The notes under the pieces were generated by a model. The model saw only the letters and a program-made list of their open reading frames with translations, was not told the origin of the DNA and did not search any database. From contig CP137865.1 in assembly GCA_034406715.1 (NCBI GenBank), forward strand, positions 930,001 through 994,000: a stretch of 64,000 nt of DNA, written 5' to 3'. Within the stretch, counting starts at the first letter, position 1; each line of letters opens with the position of its first letter. The DNA comes from Rhodotorula mucilaginosa. Taxonomy: Eukaryota > Basidiomycota > Microbotryomycetes > Sporidiobolales > Sporidiobolaceae. The translations under genes were made by a program, and so were the position numbers. Shown here piece after piece: positions 20,513 through 33,013 of the stretch.

Positions 20513-22548
20513 ATGTTCTCGGCCGGTCTGCGTTCAGCTACCCGCACACGGGCATTCAAGGCGAGTCCCTTCCTCCGCCTCGCTCTCAGCCGGACGAGCC
20601 GCCGTGACCGAGTCGCCCTCTTCGTGCCGACTTGTTCCGCTCGACTCCCGGTCTGCGCGCCCTCTCAACGCGTTCGAGGCCACGGTGAGAGCAGAGGTAC
20701 TGACGAACGAACTCGCATCGCCCAACAGCCCCAGCATGCCGCTGCCAACCAGCGCCGCAACCTGAGCATTCACGAGTACCTCTCGATGAAGCTCCTCAAC
20801 CAGGTAACATCTCTCGTCTCTCTCCCGCCGCCTTGAAGACGCGCACTGATTCCGTCATGCCTGCAGTACGGCGTGCCGACGCCCAAGTCCCTGCCCGCCT
20901 TCTCCGCCAAGGAGGCACGAGAAGTCGCGCAGAACTTTGGTACGCTCTCCTCACCCGGGAACGTGTCAGCTGACTGACCGCACAATCTGTCGAACGATCG
21001 AACAGGCGCCGACAGGCTCGTCATCAAGGCTCAGGTGCTCGCAGGTGGACGCGGTAAAGGTCACTTTGACGGCCCGAACGGTCTCAAGGGTGGTGTTCAG
21101 ATGGTCGACTCGTACGCTGGCCACGCTCTCTTTGCGCCCAAGTCCAGTCCACTCGGCTGACACCTCAATCTCGTTGACAGTCCGGAACAGGCAGAGAAGT
21201 TTGCGGAGCAGATGATTGGCCACAAGCTCATCACCAAGCAGACTGGCGCCGGTGGCCGTGTCTGCAACGCTGTGCGCCTCTCCCTCCTCCCCGTCTGCAT
21301 ACTGCGTCCCCGATACAAATCGTGCTGACCGACCCAATGCTCGCGTACTCAGGTCATGCTCGCTGAGCGACGACAGCCGACGCACGAATACTATGTTGCA
21401 ATCCTGAACGACCGCGGCATCGGCGGCCCGGCGCTGGTGGCCTCGCGCCAGGGTGGTATGAAGTGAGTCTTCACAAAGCCACTTCTCCCCCCCCGTGACG
21501 TTTCTTGCTGATCGTGCGACGCACCCACCGCGCAGCATCGAGGATGTTGCTCGCGACGACCCGTCGGCCATCATCACGACCCCGATCCCGTTCGAGGAGG
21601 GCCTCTCGAAGGAGCTCGCCCTCTCGGTCGCGCAAAAGCTCGGCTTCAAGCCCGACACGCAGGAAAAGGCGGCCGACATCTTTATCAAGCTGTACAACGT
21701 CTTCAAGGAGAAGGACTCGACCATGATCGAGATCAACCCGCTCGCCGAGGTCGAGGGCGGCGACGTGCTCTGCATGGACGCCAAGTTTGGCTTTGACGAC
21801 AACGCCGACTTTAGGCAAAAGGTAAGGGGCTCGACGTGTCCAGCTCTTGCACAGTTCAAACCGAGGAGAGGAAACTGACCCCCACTCCCCGCCCGCCTGG
21901 TTTGTAGGAGATCTTTGCGCTCCGCGACCTGACTCAGGAGGCTGCTTCCGAAGTCGAGGCCGCCAAGTACGGCCTCAACTTCATCAAGCTCGACGGCTCG
22001 GTCGGCTGCCTCGTCAACGGTGCCGGACTCGCGATGGCGACGATGGACGTCCTGAACCTGAACGGCGGCTCGCCTGCCAACTTCCTCGACGTCGGCGGTG
22101 GAGCGACCGCCGAGGCGGTCAAGAAGGCGTTCGAGCTCTTGCTCGCTGACGGATCCGTCAAGTCCATCTTCGTCAACATTTTCGGCGGCATGTGCGTCGG
22201 CCCTCTCTCTCCCTCTCTCTCTGTGCGCTCGCAGCAGCGGTTCACGCGCTGACCCCACGTGAACACGCGTTCAACAGCATGCGTTGCGACGTCATTGCCG
22301 AGGGTATCATCCTCGCCGCCAAGGAGCTCGACCTCCAGATTCCCTTGATCGTCCGTCTCCAGGGGACCAAGGAGCACGAGGCCAAGGAGCTCATCCGCAA
22401 CAGCAAGATGAAGATCTTTGCCTACGACAACCTCGACGAGGGTGAGTCTCCTCGAGCGTCCTTGTTTGGATACTTGATCTCGCGAGGTACTGACCTGTCT
22501 TCGTCTCTCTGCGCAGCCGCCGCCGCCGCCGTCAAGGCCGCCGAGTAA
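20513..22548 (+). CDS. LSC2: Succinyl-CoA ligase beta subunit, mitochondrial
   Basis: Makes succinate and ATP/GTP from succinyl-CoA in the TCA cycle. Likely exons: 20513-20560, 20729-20803, 20867-20939, 21006-21111, 21181-21271, 21353-21462, 21536-21821, 21908-22191, 22278-22441 and 22517-22548. The first exon encodes an Arg-rich targeting peptide ([16 protein letters not shown]). The next begins the mature chain ([15 protein letters not shown]). ATP-grasp features follow: [42 protein letters not shown], and the ligase domain with FLDVGGGAT and [16 protein letters not shown]. The first intron would start with GC (AAG|GCGAGT), the only phase-consistent choice I found. The C-terminus [10 protein letters not shown] is typical. 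Identification is certain; exon 1 is less so. Confidence 0.94.
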
Positions 22549-22910
22549 ACTCCTCGAAACCGAGTCTCTTCATATCCATTATTCGCCTCCGTCTCTCGAG
22601 TCGCGCCAGCCTTCCACTTATGCGCCTCTCCCTCTCCCCCCTTGCTCGGGCGTCATCATCTGTCTCCCTTCTCGCTGTGTTCCGCTGTTTGCTCCTTTTT
22701 CTTCCCGCGCGACGGCCAGGCTTCGCGACACATAGGGTGGCATCTCTCTGGATCGAAATGCAAAAGATATCCTAGACGAAACCATAAAACATGGAAAAGG
22801 CGATGCAGGGAGAGGATGGATGCATGGACATGCGAGCGAGAGATGCATGATGGATGAACAACACGTCTATTCGGAAGAGAATGCGGTTCGGGTCGAGGCT
22901 GAAAGTCAGT

Positions 22911-25186
22911 CTAGCCGAGTTTAAAGGTTGACAAGCGATGGTCGGGGTTTTCTTGCAAGGGGCGGTCGGCAAAGTCGCCGTTCGATGGCAAGATTGACGA
23001 GTAGAGATGAGATTCTCGCCGGTGTCGGGTGAGCAGACCTCTTCGCTTCGCCAGGATCACGACGCCACCGAGAAGTACCTATGAGGGGGGCATGATCGAG
23101 ATTAGCATGCTTTGCAAAAGAGTTTCCGGCAAGCTCAGGGAAGAGACTCACGGCAGCGAACGCGATGGCGCCGTAATGTCTCTTTGTCATCGCCCAACGG
23201 ACCGAATCGAGGTCGACAAAGAAGCCGGTCCCGTCGCCCGTCTCGCGGTCGATGATCTCGCTCCCGCCGAGCGGGACACCGTATCGGTCATACGCGACCA
23301 CGGCCAAGTAACGGATGCTGCCGGCCTCGTTTGACGAGAGCGGCGGCAGCTCGAGCTCGGTCTCGAAGCCTGTCCGGTCGTACGAGATGTGGGCGCCGTC
23401 CGAATCGAGCAAGGCCTTCAACTCTTCGGGGTTCGCGCCAGAGAAGAGTCGCCACGAGGCATGCTCTGTCGCGCCGTTCCACGAAACGAACGCGGTCGTC
23501 CATGTTTTCTGGTCGAGCACGAGCGACGGGTTCGTTGTCGGGCGGCCCACCCACGCGTCCTGTTGCACCAGTCGGCGGTCAGAAGGAGCACACGTTTCCG
23601 GAACGAGGGCGATCGAACGGACCTTGTACACGCGGTAGGAGTGATCGTGCTCGGCGCGACCGTCGATCTGGCCAAACTGGACCTCGTGCAAGAGCTTGCC
23701 GTCCTCCGAATATTCGGAGAACCACGGTACTGCGGGACCGTGGAAACATCAGCGTTGGTATAGGTTGCACCGGATAGCGGATATTCGGAGCGCACCGATG
23801 CCCCAGCCGATGACGACGTTGCCGTTGTCGAGGATCTGCATGCTGCCTTCGCTCGAGCACGCATGCTTGAAGCTCGGCAAATATTCGCGCTCGAGCTCGG
23901 CCGTCATCTCTGCGAGGTTGAGGCGCAAGACCATCCCGCGGGCGGTATCGGCAGTCTGTTCAAACTGGTTGGCGCCGTTCGAGAAGAGCGTGACGAGTTT
24001 CTCGTGCGGGTTCGACGGCAGCGAGTAGATCCGGACGTGGTGCTGGAACCAAAAGTCGGTCCTGTAGTAAGAGGCAACTTCAGCACTTCCATAGCTGTCG
24101 GCAGATAGGACACGGCAGCATCGTACCCTTTGCCCATCTTGAAATCGCTCTTCTTGCCACCGAGTCGCCACAAGATCGCTTTCGACGCGCGGTCGATGTA
24201 GTAGACCGTCGAGGAACCACGGAGGGAGATGATAAAGTTTCCCTCGTCGTCGCGAGCCACCGAGTTGAGATGGTGCGAGTCAAATGCTGGCGAGAGGCAA
24301 CCCAAGTGTCAGCTTCGAACGCCTGCTCAACCTGTGAACACAGTCAACTGACGCTGATCTTTGGTACCGGCGTCATCTCGGATTGTGTAAGACGTCTCGT
24401 CGATCGGGATATGGTCGAGGGCATGCCACTCGAAGAGCAGTTCGGAGGTCGCGATGTCGACCTCTTGAATCACACAGTCGAAGGCAACGCCGTCTTTTGC
24501 ACCCCCCAGGGACGACAGGTCGACATCTCGCTGCTTCCATAGCTCTATGACCGCCGTGTCGGAAGTTGTGATCGAGAACTGTGCCGGGCCGTCGTCAGCG
24601 ATGGAACGGTGTGGCTCCGGCGGTGCTCGCGATTTTACTCACATCGTGCGGATCGGTCGCATTGGCGAGAGTGGCTTCCGGTTGCGCCTCGACGACGGCG
24701 ACAAGCTTATAGCTCTCGTCGAATAGCTTCCAGTGTCCATGTCCGTAGCCGGGATGCATCTCCGAACCTGATCCAGTGTCAAAAGTCAGCTATCGCGCTT
24801 TCGGGCTGGATATCACGCGGATGCTCACCAGTATAGTACGCAATGACCGGAGAGCCCTGATACGTATGTCGTCCGACGTTGAGTACGCTTCCGATTCCGC
24901 CGTACCAAACAACGTTGCCTGCATTGTCGAGCAGGTACGGGCCCGGGTTGCCTCGCTCCATCGCGGTCGCTCCGCGGATGCCGATAAAGGTGTACAGATC
25001 GGTCGCGACGTCCGGACTCGGAGGTTCGTGAACGAGTAGCTCGGGCGCTCGTACGTGATCGGACCGGAAAGGCTTGGGTTCGCTGGCGACGGCGAGCAGA
25101 GGCGCTGCCAGCGTCGCCGCGAGCCAGAGAGCTGTTGACGCGCTCTTTCTCCTTCTGCTCCGCCGCAGCGGCGAGAGAAGCTGCAT
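22911..25186 (-). CDS. Arylsulfotransferase-family (ASST-like) secreted/membrane protein
   Basis: The start at 25186 gives a basic N-terminus followed by a hydrophobic signal segment (ALWLAATLAAPLLAVAS). First exons are 25186-24829 and from 24767; the frame continues through several short introns to the stop at 22911. Sequence typical of the fungal Arylsulfotran_2 family: GPYLLDNAGNVVWYG, PHDFSITTSDTAVI, LLFEWHALDHI, DSHHLNSVARDDEGNFI and WRLGGKKSDF, then HHVRIYSLP and LDNGNVVIGWG, the beta-propeller-like repeats of this family. Near the C-terminus a membrane span (GAIAFAAV joined to LLGGVVILAKRRGLL) anchors the protein, leaving a short cytosolic tail. Bacterial ASSTs move sulfate between phenols; the substrate and even activity of fungal members are unknown. 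Confidence 0.88.
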
Positions 25187-27434
25187 ATTGGTGGTCGGGC
25201 CTGTCTCCAGCTAGTTGAGAGCCTGTGACGGCGAAGCCGGACGCGCGTATTGTTGGTTGACCGGCGTCGTCAAGGAGAGGCGCGTATCTTCGAATGCAGG
25301 CGCCGTTCGAGTTGGCGGTGGTCTTGTGCACGTCCTGGCGGATCAATACGGTCTCGACGTTGGAGTCACGCCCAGTAAGCAGCAGAGTGACTTCTACGAG
25401 TCGTCGGCGAGCATCTCCATGCCACCGAACGCAACCGCTCCCGATCAGCGGTTGCCGTTTCGGCCGGAACGGAAATAAACGTAACTAAGCAGCGCCGACA
25501 TATTCCTTCCCGTTTCGGCAGGTACGCGGCCGCGTTGGCTTGGCGCCTCGACGTGCTGCCTGCGGTCCGCGGCGACCGCGGTGCGCTCCTCGACCGCTCG
25601 CTCGAGCAGCTTGCGAGCCGCGATACACGTCCGCTGCTACACCGAGACAAGGTCCCTAGGCCAACGCGCTCTGTATCATCGGAATAGACAGAAAGAACCC
25701 CCAGCTGCTGGCAATCGTCGTTGTCTTCAATCGTCGCGACTGCCAACGACTTCATCCTCCACGAGTTCTGCAACATGAGCACCATCGCGACCTAGCACAG
25801 ACTTGGCGACATGCTTCTACGGTCCCAGAGGCTAAATCGAACCTCGCACGGGCCCCGCGTGGTCCTCCCGCTGTCGCTTCTGGGTTCTCTGCCGTCCTCT
25901 CGCTCTCTCCGCCGTCGTCTCCCGGAACCTTTCGATCTTCCCACAGCCGTCAGAGTCAAGCCGGATCCGCTGCTGCTACGCCTCCTTCAAGCTTCTGACT
26001 CTCTCCGACTCGAGACTGGCAAGGCGAGGTCGAAGGACACCTAGCGGTACGAGCCACTAGCTGGTCGGCTGTTCGCCCCGTCTCGGCAGCCTGGTCACGG
26101 TTGAGAACGGCTGAACACTGGGCGTCAGCTGCCACATGCCACAGCTAAACATCGGAACTGGCCTGATCGAGGGCATGCTCGCGGGACCTCTGTCGCACAA
26201 AGAGCGTCATCCGTTGTCAATCAAGCTAGCAGGAACTTGCTCGAGGCGCTTCCTGCACCTCCGCCTTGAAGTGAAGTGCATCCGCCCGCGCTGACAAGTT
26301 GCTGCATGCTACTGAGCGTCGCATAGTCGGGCAAAGCGTCCGAAACCGCCGGCAGGACATGCCTGGTGGCGCAGGTCGAGGGGCGAATGTTTCCCTGATC
26401 CGAGAGCTCCAACTGCCGACCGCGGCGCGGGCATCGCGAGCTGTGCGACTCGCGAGCCTCTGTATGAGCTCTTTCGGACGTCAGCTGATTAATAATCCCG
26501 TCCTGGAGGCGACTTTGGCGGCGCGGCAGCTGGCAGAACCGATCTGCAAGCGAGTCGTTGCGCGGCTCGGCGAGTGGCGATTCTTCGCGCTGCAACTCCA
26601 AATTTTCACGTGCGCGGGAGCGATCTTTCTCTGCAACCACTGCAGCCCGGGCTCTCGATCGATATGCCAAGTGCATCTGAAAAGTGTGCTGTTCGCGCCA
26701 CAGTCGTGCCCCGCGGGAGGTGAAGTGCTGGGAGGTTTTCGCCAAGGCGTTGCAATCAAAAGCACCGCGAGGTGTTGAATCTCGGAGGCCCTTCTTCACC
26801 ACCCGCCTATCAATGCCGGTATGCCGCCCACTGGGTAATCTTGCGGGTTCTAAACATACGCCGCATGGGGTAAAGCGTGGCGCACGACCAGAGATTGCGC
26901 GGCGCCGAGAGAAACAACATCCGTGAAATGCCGGTCCGCGCGCTCGAAAAAGGACACAGAAGTACATACATAGGGCGCAATGACGCCTGCGGCTGAAAAA
27001 TGCCTAAGGAAGCTGTATATAGAGACGAAATCCTCACGCCGGAAACCTGCTGTTCCACGAAAAGCTCGTTTTCGGTCGACGTTGAAGCGACGGCGTCCGC
27101 GGCAAGTCCTCCTTTCCCCTTAACCGTACTGTAGCCGGCCTGGGCGAGCCACGCGCTGGCAGCGTGGGTTCGGGTGATCAGGTGGGACTCCATTGGTATG
27201 CCGATAGGCTGCATTGAGCCCCAGATGGCGCCGAGGAGAAGGACAAGGCCAGATCCGCTCACACGCGGTTCGACCTCGCCAAGCCCTTGACCAAGGCGGC
27301 GCGTTCTTACTGGTCGGAAGACTTGTGGCGGCGCGATGAGAAGCGATTGACTTTTTCGGGGGTTCGCCATCCACCGCGGGATCCTTGCCTTTGCTCCTTG
27401 CTTGCATTCCTACACTGCACCGAGGCATCTTCAT
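25187..27434. other. Gene-poor interval between divergent ASST-like and PTR2 genes
   Basis: About 2.2 kb, unusually long for this window. A plus-strand patch at ~25835-26000 reads like a Ser/Pro-rich coding remnant but stops. A minus-strand open frame at 26967-26221 is Arg/Ser-rich with no domain or splice logic. I see no gene I can support. It should contain both promoters, and possibly eroded gene remnants. Confidence 0.45.
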
Positions 27435-27603
27435 GTGAGTCCGTCGGCGCCAACGTGTGCTGAGAGGGAAGACCACCGCCGCTGCTCGGGTGGCCTTCTC
27501 AAGGCTCTCGCCACTTTCGCTCGCCGCACTTTCGCTCGACCGCGGCTCTCTCTCTCCCGCTCTTGCGCCCAAACACGCCACTGACGCTATACCTCTTCCT
27601 CAG
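27435..27603 (+). other. Probable 5'-UTR intron of PTR2
   Basis: A strong donor (CAT|GTGAGT) at 27435 and a branch site plus acceptor (CACTGACGCTATACCTC...CAG) at 27603 lie directly before the start codon, which begins one base after the acceptor. This matches a leader intron. Confidence 0.65.
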
Positions 27604-27604
27604 T

Positions 27605-30303
27605 ATGTCTGGCCTTGACCCGACCGAAGCCCAGCTGGCCGCCGTCTCCCTCGGCATCGAGGAGGGCATCCACGGCAAGAACTCGACCGAGGACAGCTAC
27701 AAGTCGAAGGAGGACAGCTACATCGTCGACGAGAAGCGCGCCGAGAGCCCGCTGTCGGAGGACGACAACAATGGCGGTCTCGGCCCGACGCCTACCGAAG
27801 AGGAGAAGCAGACGCTCCCTCACATGCCCGGCCCGATGAACTTTGCCGCCTTCATGATCGCCTTTATCGAACTCGCCGAGCGGTTCTCGTACTACGGCAG
27901 TACTGTCGTTTGTACGTAGCCCTACGAATGGACCTGCGTGCGCGTGTGCAGGTGCTGACAATCCTCGGACTTGTTTCCTCTTTCGCGGATCCTCCCACCG
28001 TACTCGTCTCGCGCCGCTCCCGCGTTACGGTTGCCTATTTACCAGTTGTCAACTATATCCAGCAGCCACTGCCTGAGGGCTCTACGACTGGCGCGACCAA
28101 AACTGGCCAGGCAGGCGCCTTGGGGATGGGTCAACAGGCGTCGACCGGTTTGACGACCTTCAACCAGGTGAGAATCTCCGTTTCTGCGGACCAGACTGCT
28201 GCTGACCCTCTATACGCTGTAGTTCTGGTCCTACACTATGCCCTTGTTCGGCGCCTATATCGCCGACACTTACTTGGGCCGCTTCAACACCGTTTGCTGG
28301 GCCGTTCTCGTCGCCATGGTCGGACACGTTCTCCTCGTCGCTTCGGCCGCTCCCGCCCTGATCGCCAAGCCGAACGTAGCTATCGGGGTCTTTGCTGTCG
28401 CCATCATCATCATGGGCGTCGGAACCGGCATGTTCAAGGCCAACATCAGTCCCATGATCGCCGAGCAGGTCACGAACCACGCGTGCGTCTCTCGTGCTTC
28501 CCGCCGCTCCATACTGGGTCTAATGTGGCTCTCTACAGTATGTACGTCAAGACCGACAAGAAGGGGCGGCGCGTGATCATCGACCCGGCCGTGACGGCTC
28601 AACGGTGAGCTTCCTTCCCCCTCGATTTTTGCTTCCGAGGGCGCCCTGCGACCAAAATTAACGTTATTGACTCGCGGTTTTTTGCGTTGTTTGACAGGAC
28701 CTACATGCTCTTTTACCTCCTCATTAATCTAGGCGCCTTGGCCGGCCAATTAGGCATGGTTTACGCCGAGAAGAACATCGGTGAGTTTTCCGGCCCCCTT
28801 TCTGCTCTGGCGGTCGCAGAAACCCTCGGAGTGCCGCAGCAGAAGACTCTCGAGCATCGTAATGATGGTATCTATCCAGTATCGAACAAATACTGACGCT
28901 CCGAGGTCTACAGGCTTCTACATGGCCTTCCTCCTCCCGACCATCGTTTTCGGCTTGACGCCGCCCGTTCTCTACTTTGGCCGCAACCGCTACGTCAAGG
29001 TTCGCCCGTCCGGATCTATCCTCACCAAGTGCTTGAACGTCTTCCGCTTCGCCGTCCGCAAGGCCGGCCCGAACCCGCGTAGCTGGCTCCGTGCCGGTTT
29101 CTGGGAGGCGGCGCTCCCCTCGCGCTACAGCGAAGCGGAGAAGCCGGCGTACATGACCTGGGACGACAACTGGGTCTACGAGGTCCGCAAGGGATTCAAG
29201 GCTTGCCAGGTCTTCATCTTCCTGCCGCTCTAGTGAGTCTCGCGCTCTTCGAGATTGAATCCGTTTGCGGTCAACTGACCTCGCGCCCCCGCTTTCGCGC
29301 TTTCCCCGACAGCTGGCTCACCTACAACCAGATCAACAACAACTTGACTTCGCAAGCCGCCGTCCTCAACACGCACGGTCTGCCGAACGACATCTTGGCC
29401 AACTTGAACCCGTTCGCGCTCCTCATCCTCCTCCCCTCGCTCGAGCTCGTCATCTACCCGGCACTCCGTCGCGCCGGAATCCGCTTCACTCCCGTCAAGC
29501 GTGTCTTCTGCGGCTTCATGGTTGGCGCATTGTCGATGGTACGTTTCGCTCTGTTTTCTCGCCGGCTGCAGGGCGTAAAGCCTTAAAGCGGTTGCTGACC
29601 GACTCTGTCTTCTCGCGTTTCCCCGTCCTTCCGTCTAAAGGTTTCCGCCGCGCTTGTTCAGAACGCGATCTACAATCAGTCGGCCTGTGGCAAGTACGCT
29701 GCTACTTGCGAAGAGCAGCCGTTCATCGACCTCAACGTTTGGGTCCAGACGCCCTGTAAGTTTCGCTTGCTAGGCTTTCCTTGTCAGCGCTCGTGCAAGA
29801 CGACTGACCGTCTTGCACTACTGCGCAGCCTACGTCCTCATCGCCCTCTCCGAGATCTTTGCCTCGGTCACTACGCTCGAGTATGCCTTCACGAGTGAGC
29901 ATGACTTTCCTCTCCTGCGGATTTTGACTCCAGAGCGCTGATATCGGCCGCTTGTTCTTTCAGAGGCACCTAAGTCGATGCGCTCGATGGTGATGTCGAT
30001 TCAGCTCTTCATGACGGCCATCTCCTCCGCGTACGTCTGCTCCCTTTGCCCCCAGGTCGTGTTGATTTCCCTGCTGACCTTTGACTTCCGCACGTTCGCA
30101 GTCTCGGGTTTGCTTTCCTCTCCCTCACCGAGGACCCGAACCTCGTCATCAACTACGCGCTCATGGCCGGTCTCGCGTTCGCCGGCGGCGTCCTCTTTGC
30201 CCTCTGCTTCCGCAAACTCGACCGCGAGGAGGATTCGCTCAACAACCTCACCGCCGGCGTGGCAAACTCTCCGGACGAGATCAAGGCCCCCGCCGTTGCG
30301 TGA
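27605..30303 (+). CDS. PTR2: Proton-coupled oligopeptide transporter (POT/PTR2 family)
   Basis: Imports di- and tripeptides with protons across the plasma membrane. Exons: 27605-27911, 28046-28167, 28223-28482, 28539-28604, 28698-28780, 28914-29232, 29313-29538, 29641-29755, 29829-29894, 29964-30030 and 30104-30303, all in frame. The intron before 29641 ends in AAG rather than CAG/TAG. An acidic N-terminal tail precedes the first span with the family motif ELAERFSYYGS. Next come FWSYTMPLFGAYIADTYLGR (PTR2 signature region), GTGMFKANISPMIAEQ and FVFYLLINLGALAG-like segments, and about 12 membrane spans in total. The large loop and C-terminal KLDREEDSLNN tail are as in fungal Ptr2. The start Met at 27605 follows the leader-intron acceptor. 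Confidence 0.95.
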
Positions 30304-30746
30304 GCGGACGATTTGGATCCACTTGTATGGGAATCTGACGGAGGAGACTGTACTCGCGTCTCTCTGTGGTGTGGTAGTGTTTGAGATTGTATTTCATATG
30401 GGAGTTTCACGAACAACTCGAGGCATTCTAAGGTTCCGTGAACCCTGCCCGTGAACCTGCAACTGAAGGATCAACTGAATGACTCTACGTTAACGGCATC
30501 TCGGGAGACTGATTATGTATGTACTGCCCGTGTCCCGCGGAGTAATTCCGAGCACTTCCGAGGTTTCTCCTTTCATGCTTTTCGAGGAGCGGAGATCTTC
30601 TTGATGCATTGCTATCAGCCCTTACGCATCACTGTAGCGGTATTGCCTTCGTATCAAGGACGACTTCCAGAATGAGACGCCGCCGTCGCTCGCAGCCGCA
30701 CTTTTGGCTTCTTGCAGCAAATCGCGACACTCTCCTCCGTGCCAAC
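30304..30746. other. Intergenic region PTR2-ALE1
   Basis: About 440 bp between the PTR2 stop and the ALE1 start codon on the same strand. It is more AT-rich than the flanking genes and holds the PTR2 3' UTR and ALE1 promoter. No gene seen. Confidence 0.5.
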
Positions 30747-33013
30747 ATGCTGTTGGACCGGGTGGCTGGCTATGTGGCCGATGCAGCCGGAGCATCTGTT
30801 AGTCTCGCATAGCCCAAGGCTTTCCCACTTGCGCGCGACACTGACCTCGACTCTGTTGCCGGTTCCCACTGATGATGACGACCTCAGGTCGACCACATCA
30901 AGGTGGTCCTGCTCTTGTTCGCAGCAGTGCCGCTGTCGCTAGTGTACCCCTACCTGCCGCCTTCGACGCGCTCGCCGCTCGTGCACATCTACAGCCTCGC
31001 CCTCGTCACCGTCTTTTGCTGCTTCACGCTCCCCTGGACCAACGGCTTCCTGCAGCTCCTCGCGAGCTCGATCGTGACCTGGTGCATCGTCAAGGTCGGC
31101 GTCAAGCAGAAATGGGGCGCCTCGATGCAGTGGATCGTGTTTGCCGTCGCGCTGGGCCATCTCACCTTCAAGCAAGTCCCCGACGCACTGTCCCCCTCCT
31201 CTCCCTGCGACTAATGACCCCCATTCACAAAACAGCAATATCATAGCGTTCATGCGCGACCCGACCTTTAGCAAGATCGACATCTCTGGCTCGCACCTCG
31301 TGCTCGTCATGAAGCTGCACTCGTTCGCTTGCTCGGTCTACGACGGTCAGCGTCCCCTCGAAGAGCTCGACGAGACACAAAAGGCGTCGAGAATTCCCGA
31401 AGTACCGGGACTGCTGCCTTTCCTCGGCTATGCGTGAGTACACACCCTCGCCAAACTCGCTGGGGGATCTCTGCTGAATCCAGGGTTCGTCATCCACCCC
31501 GCAGCTTCTTCATGCCGTCGATGCTCGTCGGCCCCTCCTTCACCTATGCGTCGTATGACGCTTTCACTTCCCACCGCCTTTTTGCTAAAGAGCAAGCGGC
31601 TGGCGGCAAGACGCCCCCCAAGGTGGTCGACCCGACCGTGATCCCGCCCGGTCGGAGGCGCAAAGCGGCGAAGCGCCTCCTCACGGGCGTCTTCTTCCTC
31701 GTGATCTACTCGCTCTACGGCGGGCAATACAATATGGCCAGGCTGCTCGACTCGTCCTTCGTCAAGGGCAAGTCCTTTTGGGCCAAGTGAGCTGGATTCT
31801 TTTTCTTCCTCGAATTCGACTTTCCGCTCATCATCTTGCCATCCTTAGGTTCGTATTCATGAACATCGCAGGCGCCTTTGCTCGCTTCAAGTATTACGCC
31901 GTGTGGTGCATTGCGTACGTTGCTCGGCCACCTTAAGCTCTTCCGCCCCGCGTTAAACCTCCTAAACCCCCTTTGCAGCGAATCGAGCTGCATCCTCTCC
32001 GGTCTCGGCTACAACCCGCGCACCGGCCACTATGACGCATCGCGGAATCTGCGCATCCGCAATATCGAGCTCGCGCCCAACTTCAAGGCACATCTCTCTC
32101 ACAAATCGAAACCAGGGGCGAACGACTCACTGACGACTGGCCCCTCTGCAGGTCCTCCTCGACTCGTGGAACATGAACGCGAACGTCTGGCTGCGCGAGT
32201 GCATCTACAAGCGTCTCGCCAAAAAGGGTCGCAAGCCAGGGTGAGCTTTATTCCGGTTCCTTTGCGTAGCGCACTCTTCCGGAAAATTGATGCAGCTTCC
32301 GCCGCCGCTGCAGATTCAAGAGCACCCAAATCACCTTCATCGTGTCGGCGCTGTGGCACGGAGTCAACCCGTGCTACCTGATGACGTTCGTTCTCGGCGG
32401 CTTCTGCCAAGCGGTCAACCGCTCGCTCCGCGCCGGCGTGCGCCCCTTCGCCCTCCCTCCCGGCGCGTTGACCACGCCGAGCTCGATCGGCACGCCGGTC
32501 CCGATGCCCAAGGTGGACGTGCAGCCGGGCGACAAGAGCGCGCCGCCGCCGCGCAACCTGCCGAAAGTCAAGTTGCAGCCGCCTCCGCAGACGCCGATCA
32601 AGACGCTGTACGACATTGTCGGGACCATCTGCACCCTGACGACGCTCAACTTTGCCGTCGTGCCTTTCCTCCTCCTCGACGCCCGCCTCTCGATCCGAGC
32701 GTGGCGCGAAGTCGACTTTTACGCCCTCTACATGATCTTTATCCCGTTCCTCGTCCTGAACGTCTTTGGCGGAGTCGGCGTCCTCAAGAAGTACCAGAAG
32801 CGGAGGGACCGGAAGCGGACCGAACGCGAGGAGGAGCAGGAACGGCGGCGGATCGAGTGGGAGGCGAGGGAGGAGAGGAAGCGCCAGCTGCGCGGGGAAG
32901 GTTTGCCGAGTCTCGGACTCGACGTCGAGGAGATGCTGCGCGAGGAGGAGGAAGAGGAGCGCCGCGCAGCAGCTGCTGCTGCCGGTCAGTCCGAGGGCAA
33001 GAAGGAGCTGTGA
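30747..33013 (+). CDS. ALE1: Lysophospholipid acyltransferase, MBOAT family (Ale1/LPCAT type)
   Basis: Transfers acyl groups from acyl-CoA to lysophospholipids in the ER (Lands cycle). Exons: 30747-30797, 30888-31171, 31236-31433, 31505-31786, 31849-31914, 31979-32087, 32152-32240 and 32314-33013. Introns after 31171 and 32087 begin with GC; GT alternatives break the frame. Family features: MKLHSFACSVYDGQ, FFMPSMLVGPSFTYASY, CILSGLGYN, the conserved Asn region DSWNMNANVWLRECIYKR, and the catalytic His in VSALWHGVNPCY. Several membrane spans follow the usual MBOAT layout. The C-terminus is a long highly charged Arg/Glu helix (KRTEREEEQERRR) ending GKKEL, which could interact with ER retrieval machinery, though it is not a standard KKXX signal. 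Confidence 0.94.

Noticed and set aside
20966-22258. 430-codon open frame antisense to LSC2
   Set aside because: Shadow of the GC-rich codon bias of LSC2; no splice sites, start context or domain.
26221-26967. 248-codon minus-strand open frame in the gene-poor gap
   Set aside because: Arg/Ser-rich, no domain, no introns in an intron-dense genome, no conserved-looking segment.
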